Part shown: one piece after another, positions 54,438 through 63,300 of the stretch
How the letters are laid out: every line of letters begins with the position of its first letter
How positions within the stretch are numbered: the stretch's first letter is position 1
Source of the DNA: an uncultured Paracoccaceae bacterium
GTDB lineage: Bacteria > Pseudomonadota > Alphaproteobacteria > Rhodobacterales > Rhodobacteraceae
Assembly: GCA_947503925.1 (NCBI GenBank)
Contig: CANNFQ010000006.1
Coordinates: 62,001-126,000, forward strand
Length of the DNA: 64,000 nt
Reading direction: 5' to 3'
The notes under the pieces: generated by a model
What the model was told of the DNA's origin: nothing
What the model saw: only the letters and a program-made list of their open reading frames with translations
The model's database searches: none
Made by a program: the position numbers and the translations under genes

Positions 54438-56230
54438 TGGACGGCAGTAAATTAGACGGCAAAACCGTGGCCGAACATATCGTTGATTTCCTGCAAAGGC
54501 GCGACGTGGAACATGTGTTTGGCCTGTGCGGACACACCAATATTGCCGTGCTGGCGGCACTGGCCGAAAGCCCGATTGATTTCGTCACCGTCCGACATGA
54601 ACAAATCGCGAGCCATGCGGCTGACGCCTATGCACGGGTCACCGGGCGTGCATCCGTTGTCCTCAGCCATCTGTCCCCTGGGCTGACCAATTGCGCAACA
54701 GGCGTCGCGAACGCCGCACTCGATTGCATCCCGATGGTGGTGATCGCGGGCGATATCCCCACCCATTATTATGGCAAACACCCGCATCAAGAGGTCAACC
54801 TGCATGCGGACGCCGCCCAATGGGAAATCTATCGCCCCTTCGTGAAACGGGCCTGGCGGGTGGACCGTGCCGACCTGATGGCGGAAATCCTGGAAAAGGC
54901 GTTCCATCTGGCCGAGAGCGGCCAACCCGGCCCGGTGCTGGTCAATGTGCCGATGGATATCTTTAGTGAGGTCATCCCCTCTGACACGTTCGACCGGGTG
55001 GCGAAAAACACCCGCACCCTGTCCAAGCCCAGCATCGATGACGATACCGCGTGGGCGATCGTTGAGAGGCTTGCCGCGGCAGACCAGCCCGTGGCCTATG
55101 TGGGCGGAGGCATCCTGCTGGCGCAGGCGTCCGACGAACTGGATGCATTTGCCAGCCATATGGGCTTGCCCATTGCGCATTCGCTGATGGGCAAGGGTGC
55201 GCTGCGCGACGATCACCCGCTAGTCATGGGGATGACGGGGTTCTGGGGGACCGAACTGGTCAACCAGACCTGTCTGGAGGCCGATGTGGTCTTTGCCGTG
55301 GGCACGCGGTTCAAAGAGGCGGATTGTTCCAGCTGGTATCCCGGGTACACGTTCAATATCGGGGCGGAAGGCAATGACACAAAGGTCATCCATATCGACA
55401 TCGAACCGCAGGAGATTGGGCGGAACTATCCAACCGAAATCGGGGTCGTGGCAGATGCCAAAGCTGCGTTGCGGGTTCTGACCCGCGTGGCCAAAGAGAT
55501 GTATCCGGACGGGTTCACGCGGGATACAAAAAAGGCGGAGATTGCGCAGTTCCGGGACAGCTTCAAAGCGTCAAACAGTGACACGCAAAGCGCGGCCGCT
55601 TTCCCGATGATGCCTGAACGTATTCTGGCCGATACGCGCAAGGCATTGCCCGATAACGCGATCATCACCACGGATGTAGGCTGGAACAAGAACGGGGTGG
55701 GGCAGCAATTCGACATCCTGACGCCGGGGTCGATCCTGACCCCGGGCGGGTTTGCGACCATGGGTTTCGGACCACCGGCGGCGATTGGCGCGAAACTGGC
55801 AGCACCGGACCGGGTGGTCCTGTCACTGGTTGGCGATGGTGGCTTTGGGCAAAACCCATCCATGTTGGCCACGGCGGTTGAGCTGAATCTCGGGATCATC
55901 TGGCTGGTGATGAATAACAATGCGTTTGGCACCATCGCGGGGCTACAAAAAGCGCATTATGGGCTGACCTATGGCACGACCTTCCCAGGCAGCGTGGCAG
56001 CGCCAACCAATGGGCTGGGCTATGCTGAAATCGCGCGCGCCTACGGGGCCGACGGGATCCGCATCACCGCTGCGGATGAATTGCTACCCGCGCTGCAGGC
56101 AGCCATTGCCAGCGGCAAGCCAACGGTGTTGGATGTGCCCATGATCAACAACCCCACGCCCACAACCGGGCATTGGAACATCCTTGATATCTATTCACCT
56201 GACAAGGATGTCAGCCATGTGGCGACCTAG
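54437..56230 (+). CDS. Thiamine-diphosphate-dependent enzyme (acetolactate synthase-like)
   Basis: A 597-residue three-domain TPP enzyme. The catalytic Glu lies in VTVRHEQIASHAADAYARVTGR. The TPP/Mg motif is GDGGFGQNPSMLATAVELNLGIIWLVMNNNAFG. It resembles acetolactate synthase-like and 2-oxo-acid decarboxylase or lyase proteins, not clearly any named one. Positioned between an acylating dehydrogenase and an HpcH/HpaI aldolase, it may decarboxylate or cleave a 2-oxo acid to yield the aldehyde; this is inference. Confidence 0.85.
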   Translation: MDGSKLDGKTVAEHIVDFLQRRDVEHVFGLCGHTNIAVLAALAESPIDFVTVRHEQIASHAADAYARVTGRASVVLSHLSPGLTNCATGVANAALDCIPMVVIAGDIPTHYYGKHPHQEVNLHADAAQWEIYRPFVKRAWRVDRADLMAEILEKAFHLAESGQPGPVLVNVPMDIFSEVIPSDTFDRVAKNTRTLSKPSIDDDTAWAIVERLAAADQPVAYVGGGILLAQASDELDAFASHMGLPIAHSLMGKGALRDDHPLVMGMTGFWGTELVNQTCLEADVVFAVGTRFKEADCSSWYPGYTFNIGAEGNDTKVIHIDIEPQEIGRNYPTEIGVVADAKAALRVLTRVAKEMYPDGFTRDTKKAEIAQFRDSFKASNSDTQSAAAFPMMPERILADTRKALPDNAIITTDVGWNKNGVGQQFDILTPGSILTPGGFATMGFGPPAAIGAKLAAPDRVVLSLVGDGGFGQNPSMLATAVELNLGIIWLVMNNNAFGTIAGLQKAHYGLTYGTTFPGSVAAPTNGLGYAEIARAYGADGIRITAADELLPALQAAIASGKPTVLDVPMINNPTPTTGHWNILDIYSPDKDVSHVAT

Positions 56231-56236
56231 AAAGTG

Positions 56237-57013
56237 ATGATGATGCAGAATCCCAGGAACCGTTTCAAAGAAGACTTGCGCGCAGGCAAGCAGCAATTGG
56301 GGATCTGGAATTCCATCGGCGGGCATTCCGTGCCGGAACTGCTCGGCGGGGCCGGGTTTGATTGGGTGCTGGTGGATAGCGAACATGCTGCCACCGAAAC
56401 TATTGATGTGCTGCCCGCGCTGCAGGCGATCGGGCAGTATCCCGAAACCGCAGCCCTGGTGCGGCCTGCGGCGAATGATCCAACGCTGTTCAAACGCATC
56501 CTCGACATGGGCGCACAAACGCTGCTTGTGCCTTATGTGCAAACGGCAGAGGAGGCCGCCGCCGCCGTCAAAGCAATGCGTTACGGCCCGCGTGGCATGC
56601 GTGGGATGGCGGGCATGACGCGGGCCACACGCTATGGCAAGGTTGACGATTACTTCGCCACTGCATCTGATGAACTCTGCCTTGTTGTGCAGGTCGAAAC
56701 GATTCAGGGGCTGGAAAATCTTGAGGCGATTGCCCGGACCGACGGGGTGGATGCGGTGTTTTTCGGACCCGCTGATCTGAGCGCCAGCATGGGTTTTCCC
56801 GGACAGTTGAGCCACCCCGAAGTCGATGCAGCCATTTGTGATGGCATCAAACGGCTGGGTGCGATTGACGTGCCTGCGGGTGTCATGGCATTGGATCCCA
56901 AAACGGCGCAACGCTACATGGATCAGGGCGCATCATTTGTGGCCGTTGCCGTTGATCTTGCGCTGCTGACCAATGCGATTGGCACGCTAAAGGCGCATTT
57001 CTCCGAAAGGTGA
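56237..57013 (+). CDS. HpcH/HpaI family class II aldolase
   Basis: A 258-residue aldolase-like protein: LGIWNSIGGHSVPELLGGAGFDWVLVDSEHAATET, then LLVPYVQTAEEAAAAVKAMRYGPRG and a metal-binding VVQVETIQGLENLEAI. Family members cleave 4-hydroxy-2-oxo acids to pyruvate (or related) plus an aldehyde. A run of start codons (GTG 56234, ATG 56237, 56240, 56243) makes the exact start uncertain. It is the last gene of the operon; terminator hairpins follow. Confidence 0.85.
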   Translation: MMMQNPRNRFKEDLRAGKQQLGIWNSIGGHSVPELLGGAGFDWVLVDSEHAATETIDVLPALQAIGQYPETAALVRPAANDPTLFKRILDMGAQTLLVPYVQTAEEAAAAVKAMRYGPRGMRGMAGMTRATRYGKVDDYFATASDELCLVVQVETIQGLENLEAIARTDGVDAVFFGPADLSASMGFPGQLSHPEVDAAICDGIKRLGAIDVPAGVMALDPKTAQRYMDQGASFVAVAVDLALLTNAIGTLKAHFSER

Positions 57014-57031
57014 TGATGTGCTGTCATCGTG

Positions 57032-57121
57032 AAAAAATATGCGCCGCATATTTTTTCGGCAGCGTTGCGTCGCTGGGAAATGTCACGCGCTGAAACAAAA
57101 AATCTGTGCCACAGATTTTTT
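57032..57121. terminator. Two tandem bidirectional terminators
   Basis: Hairpin 1: A6-TATGCG (57032-57043), one C, then CGCATA-T6 (57045-57056). Hairpin 2: A6-TCTGTG (57097-57108), one C, then CACAGA-T6 (57110-57121). Each has 12-base perfect arms around a single C. A smaller CAGCG/CGCTG stem lies between them. They separate the aldolase gene from the convergent DUF1178 gene. Confidence 0.88.
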
Positions 57122-57152
57122 TGCCAGACGCAACCCCTGGCGCTTCACGCCG

Positions 57153-57557
57153 CTAATGCGCTTTCTTGCGCGGTACAAAAGGCAGTGGCATCACCGGAAT
57201 ACCATCATCTACCAGCTTTTTGGCCTCATGCAGGTTTGCCTCGCCATAGATCGGCCGTTCCGGCTTGATGCCGTCGTGCATGTCCCGCGCCTCGGTCGCG
57301 AAATCGCGGCCGACATATTCCGATTCCGCTTCGACCTTCTTTTTCAACGCCGTGAGGGCGGCGTCAGTCTGTTTCGGGGCAGTGATGCTTTTGGATGTAT
57401 TGATGGCGGGAGCCATGATCATTTTTGACACTTGGGTTGAGCCGCATGTCGTGCAGTTTATCATGCCTGTCGTCACCAGCTTGTCGAAGGCCGCACCCGA
57501 CTGGAACCAGCTTTCAAACTGGTGATCCTGATCACATTTGAGGTGAAATTTTATCAT
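57153..57557 (-). CDS. DUF1178 family protein
   Basis: A 134-residue protein opening MIKFHLKCDQDHQFESWFQSGAAFDKL, with a CTTCG zinc-knuckle-like pair, and ending PVMPLPFVPRKKAH. This is the DUF1178 pattern. The function of the family is unknown. A possible metal site is made by Cys8 and the CxxC at about 35-38. Confidence 0.9.
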   Translation of the reverse strand: MIKFHLKCDQDHQFESWFQSGAAFDKLVTTGMINCTTCGSTQVSKMIMAPAINTSKSITAPKQTDAALTALKKKVEAESEYVGRDFATEARDMHDGIKPERPIYGEANLHEAKKLVDDGIPVMPLPFVPRKKAH

Positions 57558-57694
57558 ACGTCATCACATTAGGGGCTGGGCGGTTAAATAGGGGTTTTGA
57601 GCTATTGCGCAACCCGGTTGGTAAAATCCTGACCTTAACGTGGCATTCATATTTGCACCGCGCGACCGACTAACCCGGTCATTTTCGCGAAAAG

Positions 57695-57757
57695 GGTCCG
57701 ACACAAATCCGACGTTGCGCCGCCGCTCTGCCGACCGCCCATTTTGTAGGAAATCAG
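57695..57757. repeat. Diverged dispersed intergenic repeat, copy B
   Basis: Aligns to 37046-37110, sharing GGTCCGAC, CCGACGT, CGCCG and TGCCGACCG in the same order and spacing. It lies in the 278-base gene-free gap between the DUF1178 gene and the Nudix gene; I see no other feature in that gap. Confidence 0.65.
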
Positions 57758-57835
57758 GGGTTTTACCAAGTTTAAGCCGAGTCGCAGCCACCGTACGTTG
57801 CGCCACCCCGATGCGTCCGCCGAACGTTGCGTGAC

Positions 57836-58303
57836 CTACTGATCTGGCGGTGCAAATCGGGCGACGATCCTTTTCAGCTCCGGCTCGGTCAGCCGCTTGG
57901 CGGCCTTCTTAGGGCTGAACCATTTGCGCCGCCGCTGCGACTTTTCCGGCCATTTGGCATGCACCTTCTGCACATGCACCGGATAGACAATGGCGACCGC
58001 CGGGGCGGTCCCTTCTTTCAGCGGTTTGACATATGTGTAGATGCCCAATGACTGGTTGCTGACCTGCCCGCTGACCCCCGCCTCCTCGTAAGCTTCCTGG
58101 GCTGCGGCATCTGCGGGCGTCTGTTTGTGCATAGGCCAGCCTTTGGGAATGATCCAGCGTTTGCGGGTCCGGCTGGTCACCAGACAGACCTGTACCTTAC
58201 CATCCTTGATCCGCCAGCACAGCGCGGCGAACTGGGCGCGTATATCGGTCTTGCGCCCGGTCGTGAATTTCAGTGGAAGCTGGTCAGGAGATGAATTCAC
58301 CAT
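57836..58303 (-). CDS. Nudix hydrolase
   Basis: A 155-residue Nudix protein. The box reads GWPMHKQTPADAAAQEAYEEAGV. The core EE pair and Gly are kept, but the first Glu and the Arg of the consensus are Gln, as in some alphaproteobacterial members related to diphosphoinositol-polyphosphate hydrolases. The ATG at 58303 is divergent from the histone-deacetylase-like gene with 33 bases between. The substrate is unknown. Confidence 0.87.
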   Translation of the reverse strand: MVNSSPDQLPLKFTTGRKTDIRAQFAALCWRIKDGKVQVCLVTSRTRKRWIIPKGWPMHKQTPADAAAQEAYEEAGVSGQVSNQSLGIYTYVKPLKEGTAPAVAIVYPVHVQKVHAKWPEKSQRRRKWFSPKKAAKRLTEPELKRIVARFAPPDQ

Positions 58304-58336
58304 GGCTCTGATCCGAAATTGGGTTACATCCCTGAC

Positions 58337-59494
58337 ATGTCGGCCATTATTCATGCCACGCCTGCTGCGGCAACCCCTTGCCCCCGATTTATCGGGTCAG
58401 AGATTTATCGCCATTCCAGCTATGGCGCGTGGCATCCATTGCGCATCCCCCGTGTGTCGACCGTGATGGACCTGACCCGCGCCATGGGATGGCTGCAGCC
58501 GGCGCAGTTCGTCACGTCACCAAGGGCGAAACCGGCGGCGCTGGCTGGGTTTCATACGGCGGAATACATCGCCGCTTTACAGGCCGCAGAGGCGGCGCAA
58601 GTGGTCACCGATCAGACCCGCGACCGGCATGGGATAGGCACTCCGTCCAACCCGGTATTCCCCGAAATGTACCGCCGCCCGGCCACCTCTGCCGGGGCGT
58701 CGCTTTTGGCGGGGGAATTGTTGCGGAACGGCGGTGTGATCTATTCCCCTGCGGGGGGTACGCATCATGGTATGCCAGACAGGGCGAACGGGTTTTGTTA
58801 CCTCAACGATCCGGTGCTGGCGATCCAGTCATTGCGGCGCAACGGCGCAGATCGCATTGCCTATGTCGATATCGACGCCCATCACCCGGATGGGGTTGAG
58901 GCCGCATTTGCAGATGATCCCAACACGTTGCTGATTTCGGTGCATGAGGAAAACCGGTGGCCCCGCACGGGTCAGTTGACGGATCGGGGGCAGGGGCAAC
59001 TGTTCAACCTGCCGGTGCCCGCAGGCCTGCATGATGATGATATGGCCCTGATCCGCGATCAGGTGATCCTGCCGCTGGTCGCCGATTTCCGGCCCGATGC
59101 GATTGTCCTGCAATGCGGCGCCGACGCGGTGGCCGAGGATCCGCAATCGCGCCTGACCTTGTCCAATAACGCGCATTGGGCGGTGGTGGCCGCGCTTGCT
59201 CCGCTCAGCCTGCGCTATCTGGTTCTGGGCGGCGGTGGATATAATCCGTGGTCTGTCGGTCGGCTTTGGGCCGGGGTCTGGGCAACCCTGTGCGGGGCAG
59301 AAGTGCCGGATGTTTTGCCGGCAGAGGCGCAGGAGGTTCTGGGTGCACTGGAATGGAAATTGCCGATGCGCACCCGCTATGCCGAACCACATTGGGTCAG
59401 CAACCTGCGGGATGCGCCCCGGCATGGACCGATCAAGGATGATGTGCGGCAACGCGCCGATGCGCTGAAAGCCTGGATGAAGGCCTGGGTCTGA
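58337..59494 (+). CDS. Histone deacetylase family protein (AcuC-like)
   Basis: A 385-residue arginase/deacetylase-fold enzyme. Key blocks are SPAGGTHHGMPDRANGFCYLNDPV, YVDIDAHHPDGVEAAF (zinc Asp and His), VLQCGADAVAEDPQSRL and LGGGGYNPWSVGR. Family members remove acetyl groups from lysine or small polyamines. The normal HHGDG is HHPDG here. The ATG at 58337 is preferred over a TTG at 58319. Acetylpolyamine or protein targets cannot be told apart. Confidence 0.88.
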   Translation: MSAIIHATPAAATPCPRFIGSEIYRHSSYGAWHPLRIPRVSTVMDLTRAMGWLQPAQFVTSPRAKPAALAGFHTAEYIAALQAAEAAQVVTDQTRDRHGIGTPSNPVFPEMYRRPATSAGASLLAGELLRNGGVIYSPAGGTHHGMPDRANGFCYLNDPVLAIQSLRRNGADRIAYVDIDAHHPDGVEAAFADDPNTLLISVHEENRWPRTGQLTDRGQGQLFNLPVPAGLHDDDMALIRDQVILPLVADFRPDAIVLQCGADAVAEDPQSRLTLSNNAHWAVVAALAPLSLRYLVLGGGGYNPWSVGRLWAGVWATLCGAEVPDVLPAEAQEVLGALEWKLPMRTRYAEPHWVSNLRDAPRHGPIKDDVRQRADALKAWMKAWV

Positions 59495-59532
59495 CCCTTG
59501 CCATGCCTGCCGAACCGCCGGATAGTCGCGCC

Positions 59533-60273
59533 ATGATGACGCGTGTTTTCTGCATGATGCTGGCAATGCTGGCGGCGCCCGTTTTGCGGGCCGAAACGCT
59601 TGTTTTTGCGGCGGCCAGCCTGAAAGAACCGCTTGATGAACTGGCCGAGGCCTATGGTGACGTGACCGTGTCCTATGGGGGCAGCAGCACATTGGCCCGG
59701 CAGGTCAGCTTTGGGGCGCCCGCCGATTTGGTTCTTTTGGCCAACGCAGACTGGATGGCAGTTCTGCAGGATGACGGATTTGTTGTCCCCGAAAGCGTCG
59801 CGGATTTCGCCGGCAATGCGCTTGTCCTGATCGGCCCGGCAGAGGCGGGCGATGTTCTGCTGCACGGCTATGGTATGGCATCTGCATTGGGTGACGGACG
59901 GCTGGCCATCGGTCTGACAGAGGCGGTGCCCGCAGGTATTTATGGCAAGGCCGCGTTGGTCCATCTGAACCTGTGGGAGCCGCTATCGTGGCGGTTGGCA
60001 GAGGTGGATAATGTCCGCGCGGCCATGGCACTGGTGGCTCGCAAACAGGCCCCGCTGGGCATTGTTTATGCCACGGATGCCCGGGTCAGCGATGATGTGC
60101 GGGTGGTCGCCCGTTTCCCGGCTGCGGCGCATCCGCCGATCCGCTATGTAGGGGCATTGACGGTGCAGGCTGACGCGCAGGCCGCTGCATTCTGGGACTT
60201 CGTCAAGGGTCCTGACGGGCAAGCCGTTTTGCAGGATGTCGGTTTTTTGCCACCACAGCAGGGCGTCAAATGA
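59533..60273 (+). CDS. modA: Molybdate ABC transporter substrate-binding protein
   Basis: A 246-residue exported protein. The signal peptide MTRVFCMMLAMLAAPVLRA ends in ETLVFAAASLKEPLDEL. The oxyanion-binding serines lie in AAASLKEP and YGGSSTLARQ, and PAGIYGKAAL is a ModA signature. It captures molybdate or tungstate. The start at one of two adjacent ATGs (59533, 59536) gives a proper signal peptide. It overlaps modB (ATGA). Confidence 0.93.
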   Translation: MMTRVFCMMLAMLAAPVLRAETLVFAAASLKEPLDELAEAYGDVTVSYGGSSTLARQVSFGAPADLVLLANADWMAVLQDDGFVVPESVADFAGNALVLIGPAEAGDVLLHGYGMASALGDGRLAIGLTEAVPAGIYGKAALVHLNLWEPLSWRLAEVDNVRAAMALVARKQAPLGIVYATDARVSDDVRVVARFPAAAHPPIRYVGALTVQADAQAAAFWDFVKGPDGQAVLQDVGFLPPQQGVK

Positions 60274-60965
60274 TGGATGCGCTTGGCGCAGCAGAATGGG
60301 CGGCGATCTGGCTGTCGCTGCGGGTCGCCATTGTGGCGACGATCTGCGCACTGCCTATCGCAATTGCTATTGCCTATCTTTTGGCGCGCAAGGAATTTCC
60401 GGGGTGGCAATTGTTGAACGGGCTGGTGCATCTGCCCCTTGTTTTGCCCCCCGTGGTCACCGGCTATCTGTTGCTGGTCGTCTTTGGGCGGCAAGGGGCA
60501 GTTGGTGCGTTTCTATACGATGTCTTCGGGATCACGCTGGCGTTCCGTTGGACCGGGGCCGCATTGGCCGCAGCCATCATGGCGTTTCCGCTGATGGTGC
60601 GCGCGATCCGGTTGGCGATCGAGGCGGTTGATCCGGGGTTGGAAGATGCCGCAGCCACATTGGGCGCGTCCCGATGGCGGATTTTTGGCACGTTGACCTT
60701 GCCCCTGATCGCCCCCGGCGTGCTGGCGGGGGCTGTGCTTGGCTTTGCCAAGGCGCTCGGCGAATTTGGGGCCACAATCACCTTTGTTGCGGCGATCCCG
60801 GGGCAGACCCAAACCATTCCGTCGGCGATTTACGGGCTGTTGCAGGTTCCAGGCGAGGAACCGGCGGTATTGGGCCTTGTTATCGTCTCGATCATTTTGG
60901 CCATGGGCGCATTGCTGCTGTCGGAATGGCTGGGCCGGGTTATGGCCCAGCGGGTGGGGCGCTGA
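60270..60965 (+). CDS. modB: Molybdate ABC transporter permease
   Basis: A 231-residue membrane protein with five or six helices. The EAA loop is EDAAATLGASRWRIFGTLTLPLIAPG, and GFAKALGEFGATITFVAAIPGQTQTIPSAIY is a clear ModB block. It overlaps modA and modC by a few bases each, so all three are translated together. Confidence 0.95.
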   Translation: MMDALGAAEWAAIWLSLRVAIVATICALPIAIAIAYLLARKEFPGWQLLNGLVHLPLVLPPVVTGYLLLVVFGRQGAVGAFLYDVFGITLAFRWTGAALAAAIMAFPLMVRAIRLAIEAVDPGLEDAAATLGASRWRIFGTLTLPLIAPGVLAGAVLGFAKALGEFGATITFVAAIPGQTQTIPSAIYGLLQVPGEEPAVLGLVIVSIILAMGALLLSEWLGRVMAQRVGR

Positions 60966-62023
60966 TGTTACAGGTCGCAATCCAGAAACGTTTGGGTGAT
61001 TTCGAACTTGACGTCAGCTTTGATGCGCCCGCCGGGGTTACGGCGATTTTCGGGCGGTCCGGCAGTGGAAAAACCTCGCTGGTGAACGCGGTGGCAGGGC
61101 TGCTGAACCCGGATGACGGCCGTATCGTTCTCGGCGATCAGGTGCTGTTTGATGCCGGAGCAGGGACAAGGCGCGCACCGCAACAGCGGCGCGTCGGTTA
61201 TGTGTTTCAGGATGCCCGCCTGTTTCCGCATATGAGCGTGGAGCGCAACCTGCGCTATGGCGGGGATCATGATGCCGAACGGGTGATCGAAGTACTGGGA
61301 CTGGGGGATCTGTTGGCGCGCCGTCCTGCGGGCCTGTCGGGTGGTGAAAAGCAACGTGTAGCGTTGGGCCGCGCGCTGATGTCCGACCCGCAGATATTGC
61401 TGCTGGATGAACCGCTTGCCGCCCTTGATGCGCCGCGCAAGGCAGAGATCCTGCCCTATATCGAGCGGCTGCGCGACACCGTGCAGGTGCCGATGCTGTA
61501 TGTCAGCCACGACGTGTCAGAAGTGGCGCGGCTCGCCACGACACTGGTCATTCTGGATGCCGGATCAGTTGTTGCCTCCGGACCGGTGGGCGAGGTGTTA
61601 TCGCGCCCTGCGGCGGTGCCTTTGCTGGGCGTGCGTGATGCGGGTGCGGTGATCGTGACCAAGGTTGCAGGACGTTTGCTGGATGACGGGCTGACAGAGC
61701 TGGTGTTTTCCGGCGGGCGCATCATGCTGCCCGGTATTCTGGGCACGCTGGGCCAGACCGTGCGCCTGCGTATCCCGGCACAGGATGTGATCCTGTCGCG
61801 CGCAGCGCCCAAGGGCATCAGCGCCTTGAACGTGCTGCCGGTGACAATCACCGCGCTGGAACAGGGGCGCGGCCCGGGCGTGGCGGTGGGGCTGAAGGCG
61901 GGTGATGATGCGTTATTGGCGCGGGTGACGCGACGCAGCGCGTCACGGATGGAACTGGCCGTGGGTCAGCAGGTCTTTGCGATTATCAAGGCAACGGCTG
62001 TCGGGCCGGAGGATGTCGGCTAA
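60965..62023 (+). CDS. modC: Molybdate ABC transporter ATP-binding protein
   Basis: A 352-residue ATPase. Walker A is GRSGSGKTS, the signature PAGLSGGEKQRVALGRAL, and Walker B ILLLDEPLAALDAPRK. The C-terminal part has a Mop/TOBE domain (SALNVLPVTITALEQGRG). The ATG at 60965 shares a base with the modB stop. It supplies molybdate for enzymes such as the exported molybdenum hydroxylase at 24-27 kb. I saw no ModE site in the short upstream gap. Confidence 0.95.
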   Translation: MLQVAIQKRLGDFELDVSFDAPAGVTAIFGRSGSGKTSLVNAVAGLLNPDDGRIVLGDQVLFDAGAGTRRAPQQRRVGYVFQDARLFPHMSVERNLRYGGDHDAERVIEVLGLGDLLARRPAGLSGGEKQRVALGRALMSDPQILLLDEPLAALDAPRKAEILPYIERLRDTVQVPMLYVSHDVSEVARLATTLVILDAGSVVASGPVGEVLSRPAAVPLLGVRDAGAVIVTKVAGRLLDDGLTELVFSGGRIMLPGILGTLGQTVRLRIPAQDVILSRAAPKGISALNVLPVTITALEQGRGPGVAVGLKAGDDALLARVTRRSASRMELAVGQQVFAIIKATAVGPEDVG

Positions 62024-63300
62024 AGCGCCTTCTCAATGGCGGCGAGGGTCCGCCGCACCCCGCCTGCATGGGCGTCGTAAAAGCCGGCGATCTGGGCGTC
62101 GGTCACTTGCGATGGCGACTGGACGATCTGTTGTAACGCTTCAGGTGTCTCAACAAGGGTGCAAACGCCTGCCGCAATCGCCTCTGCCGCCGGATATTCG
62201 ATGGTCCAGATATGCGGCCCAACTATCACTGGTTTGCGCAGGGCAAGCGGTTCAATCACGTTATGCGCCCCCTTGGGCACAAAACCCCCGCCGACAATCG
62301 CCCGATCACACAAGCCGAGATAGAAATACATTTCACCCATACTGTCACCCAGTAGCACATCGATATCGGGCAAGGGATCGGTCGCAGTGAGCGACTCATC
62401 CAGCACCTCCGACCGTCGCGCAAAGCGAATTCCAGCATCGTGCAGCATTTCGGCCACTTCGTCAAACCGTTCTGGCGCGCGGGGCACATAGATGAAACAG
62501 GTGCCCGGGCAATTACGGATCATGTCGATATAAATGGCATCTTCGCCCTCGACCACGCTGGTCAGGGTGAAGCTTGGCCGCCCTTTGGTCAGGGTCGGGC
62601 GCAAGGTTGCGGCGGCGTCAAGATGATGCTGTGGGATCGGCTGGTCAAAACGCAATTCGCCGGTGATCGCGATATTGCGCATGCCGGCGGCGGCAAACCG
62701 GTCCTGCTGCGTCCGGGATTTGACAAAGCCGCCGGCAAAGCCCGGCAGTAGGGCGGCGCGCAACCCACCCTTGTCCTTTTCATAGCTTTTCTTGGGATAT
62801 TGGGCGTTGCACATGAATAGTGGCGTGCCCTGTTTGCGACAGGCCATGATCATGCGCGGCCAGATCTCAATCTCCATCACCAGCCCGTATTTGGGGGCAA
62901 AGGCAGTCAGAAAACGCCGATAAGCAAAGTCATATTCAAACGGCACCCAAATGCTACGAACCTTGCCTGCGGCGATTTCTGGCCTGAATTCGCGGGTCGC
63001 CTCGCGCCGACCGGCGGGGGTGAAATGGGTGGTGACCACATGTTCACCCCGCGCCAGCAATTCGCGGATCAGGGGCGTGGCGGACCGCATCTCGCCCAGC
63101 GAAACGGCATGCACCCAGACCGCCCCCTCGCGCGTATCCGCGTAACGCCCGAATCGTTCCCCTAGATGTTGGATATAATCCGGGTCCTTGCGCCCGCGCC
63201 GCCACAGATAGATCAGGATGACAGGCAGCATGATCCACCACAGGATCGTGTAGCCGATCAATGCGATCCGTAATTTGGGGGGAGGGAAGTTTTCAGCCAT
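62020..63300 (-). CDS. waaA: KDO transferase (lipopolysaccharide core)
   Basis: A 426-residue glycosyltransferase. The N-terminal membrane anchor is ALIGYTILWWIMLPVILIYLWRRG, followed by GAVWVHAVSLGEMRSATPLIREL and HFTPAGRREA. The C-terminal half has LLGDSMGEMYFYLGLCDRAIVGGGFVPKGAHNVIEPLA, the WaaA donor-site pattern. It adds 3-deoxy-D-manno-octulosonate to lipid A. It overlaps the end of a second KDO-transferase-like gene by eight bases and modC by four bases. Confidence 0.92.
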   Translation of the reverse strand: MAENFPPPKLRIALIGYTILWWIMLPVILIYLWRRGRKDPDYIQHLGERFGRYADTREGAVWVHAVSLGEMRSATPLIRELLARGEHVVTTHFTPAGRREATREFRPEIAAGKVRSIWVPFEYDFAYRRFLTAFAPKYGLVMEIEIWPRMIMACRKQGTPLFMCNAQYPKKSYEKDKGGLRAALLPGFAGGFVKSRTQQDRFAAAGMRNIAITGELRFDQPIPQHHLDAAATLRPTLTKGRPSFTLTSVVEGEDAIYIDMIRNCPGTCFIYVPRAPERFDEVAEMLHDAGIRFARRSEVLDESLTATDPLPDIDVLLGDSMGEMYFYLGLCDRAIVGGGFVPKGAHNVIEPLALRKPVIVGPHIWTIEYPAAEAIAAGVCTLVETPEALQQIVQSPSQVTDAQIAGFYDAHAGGVRRTLAAIEKAL

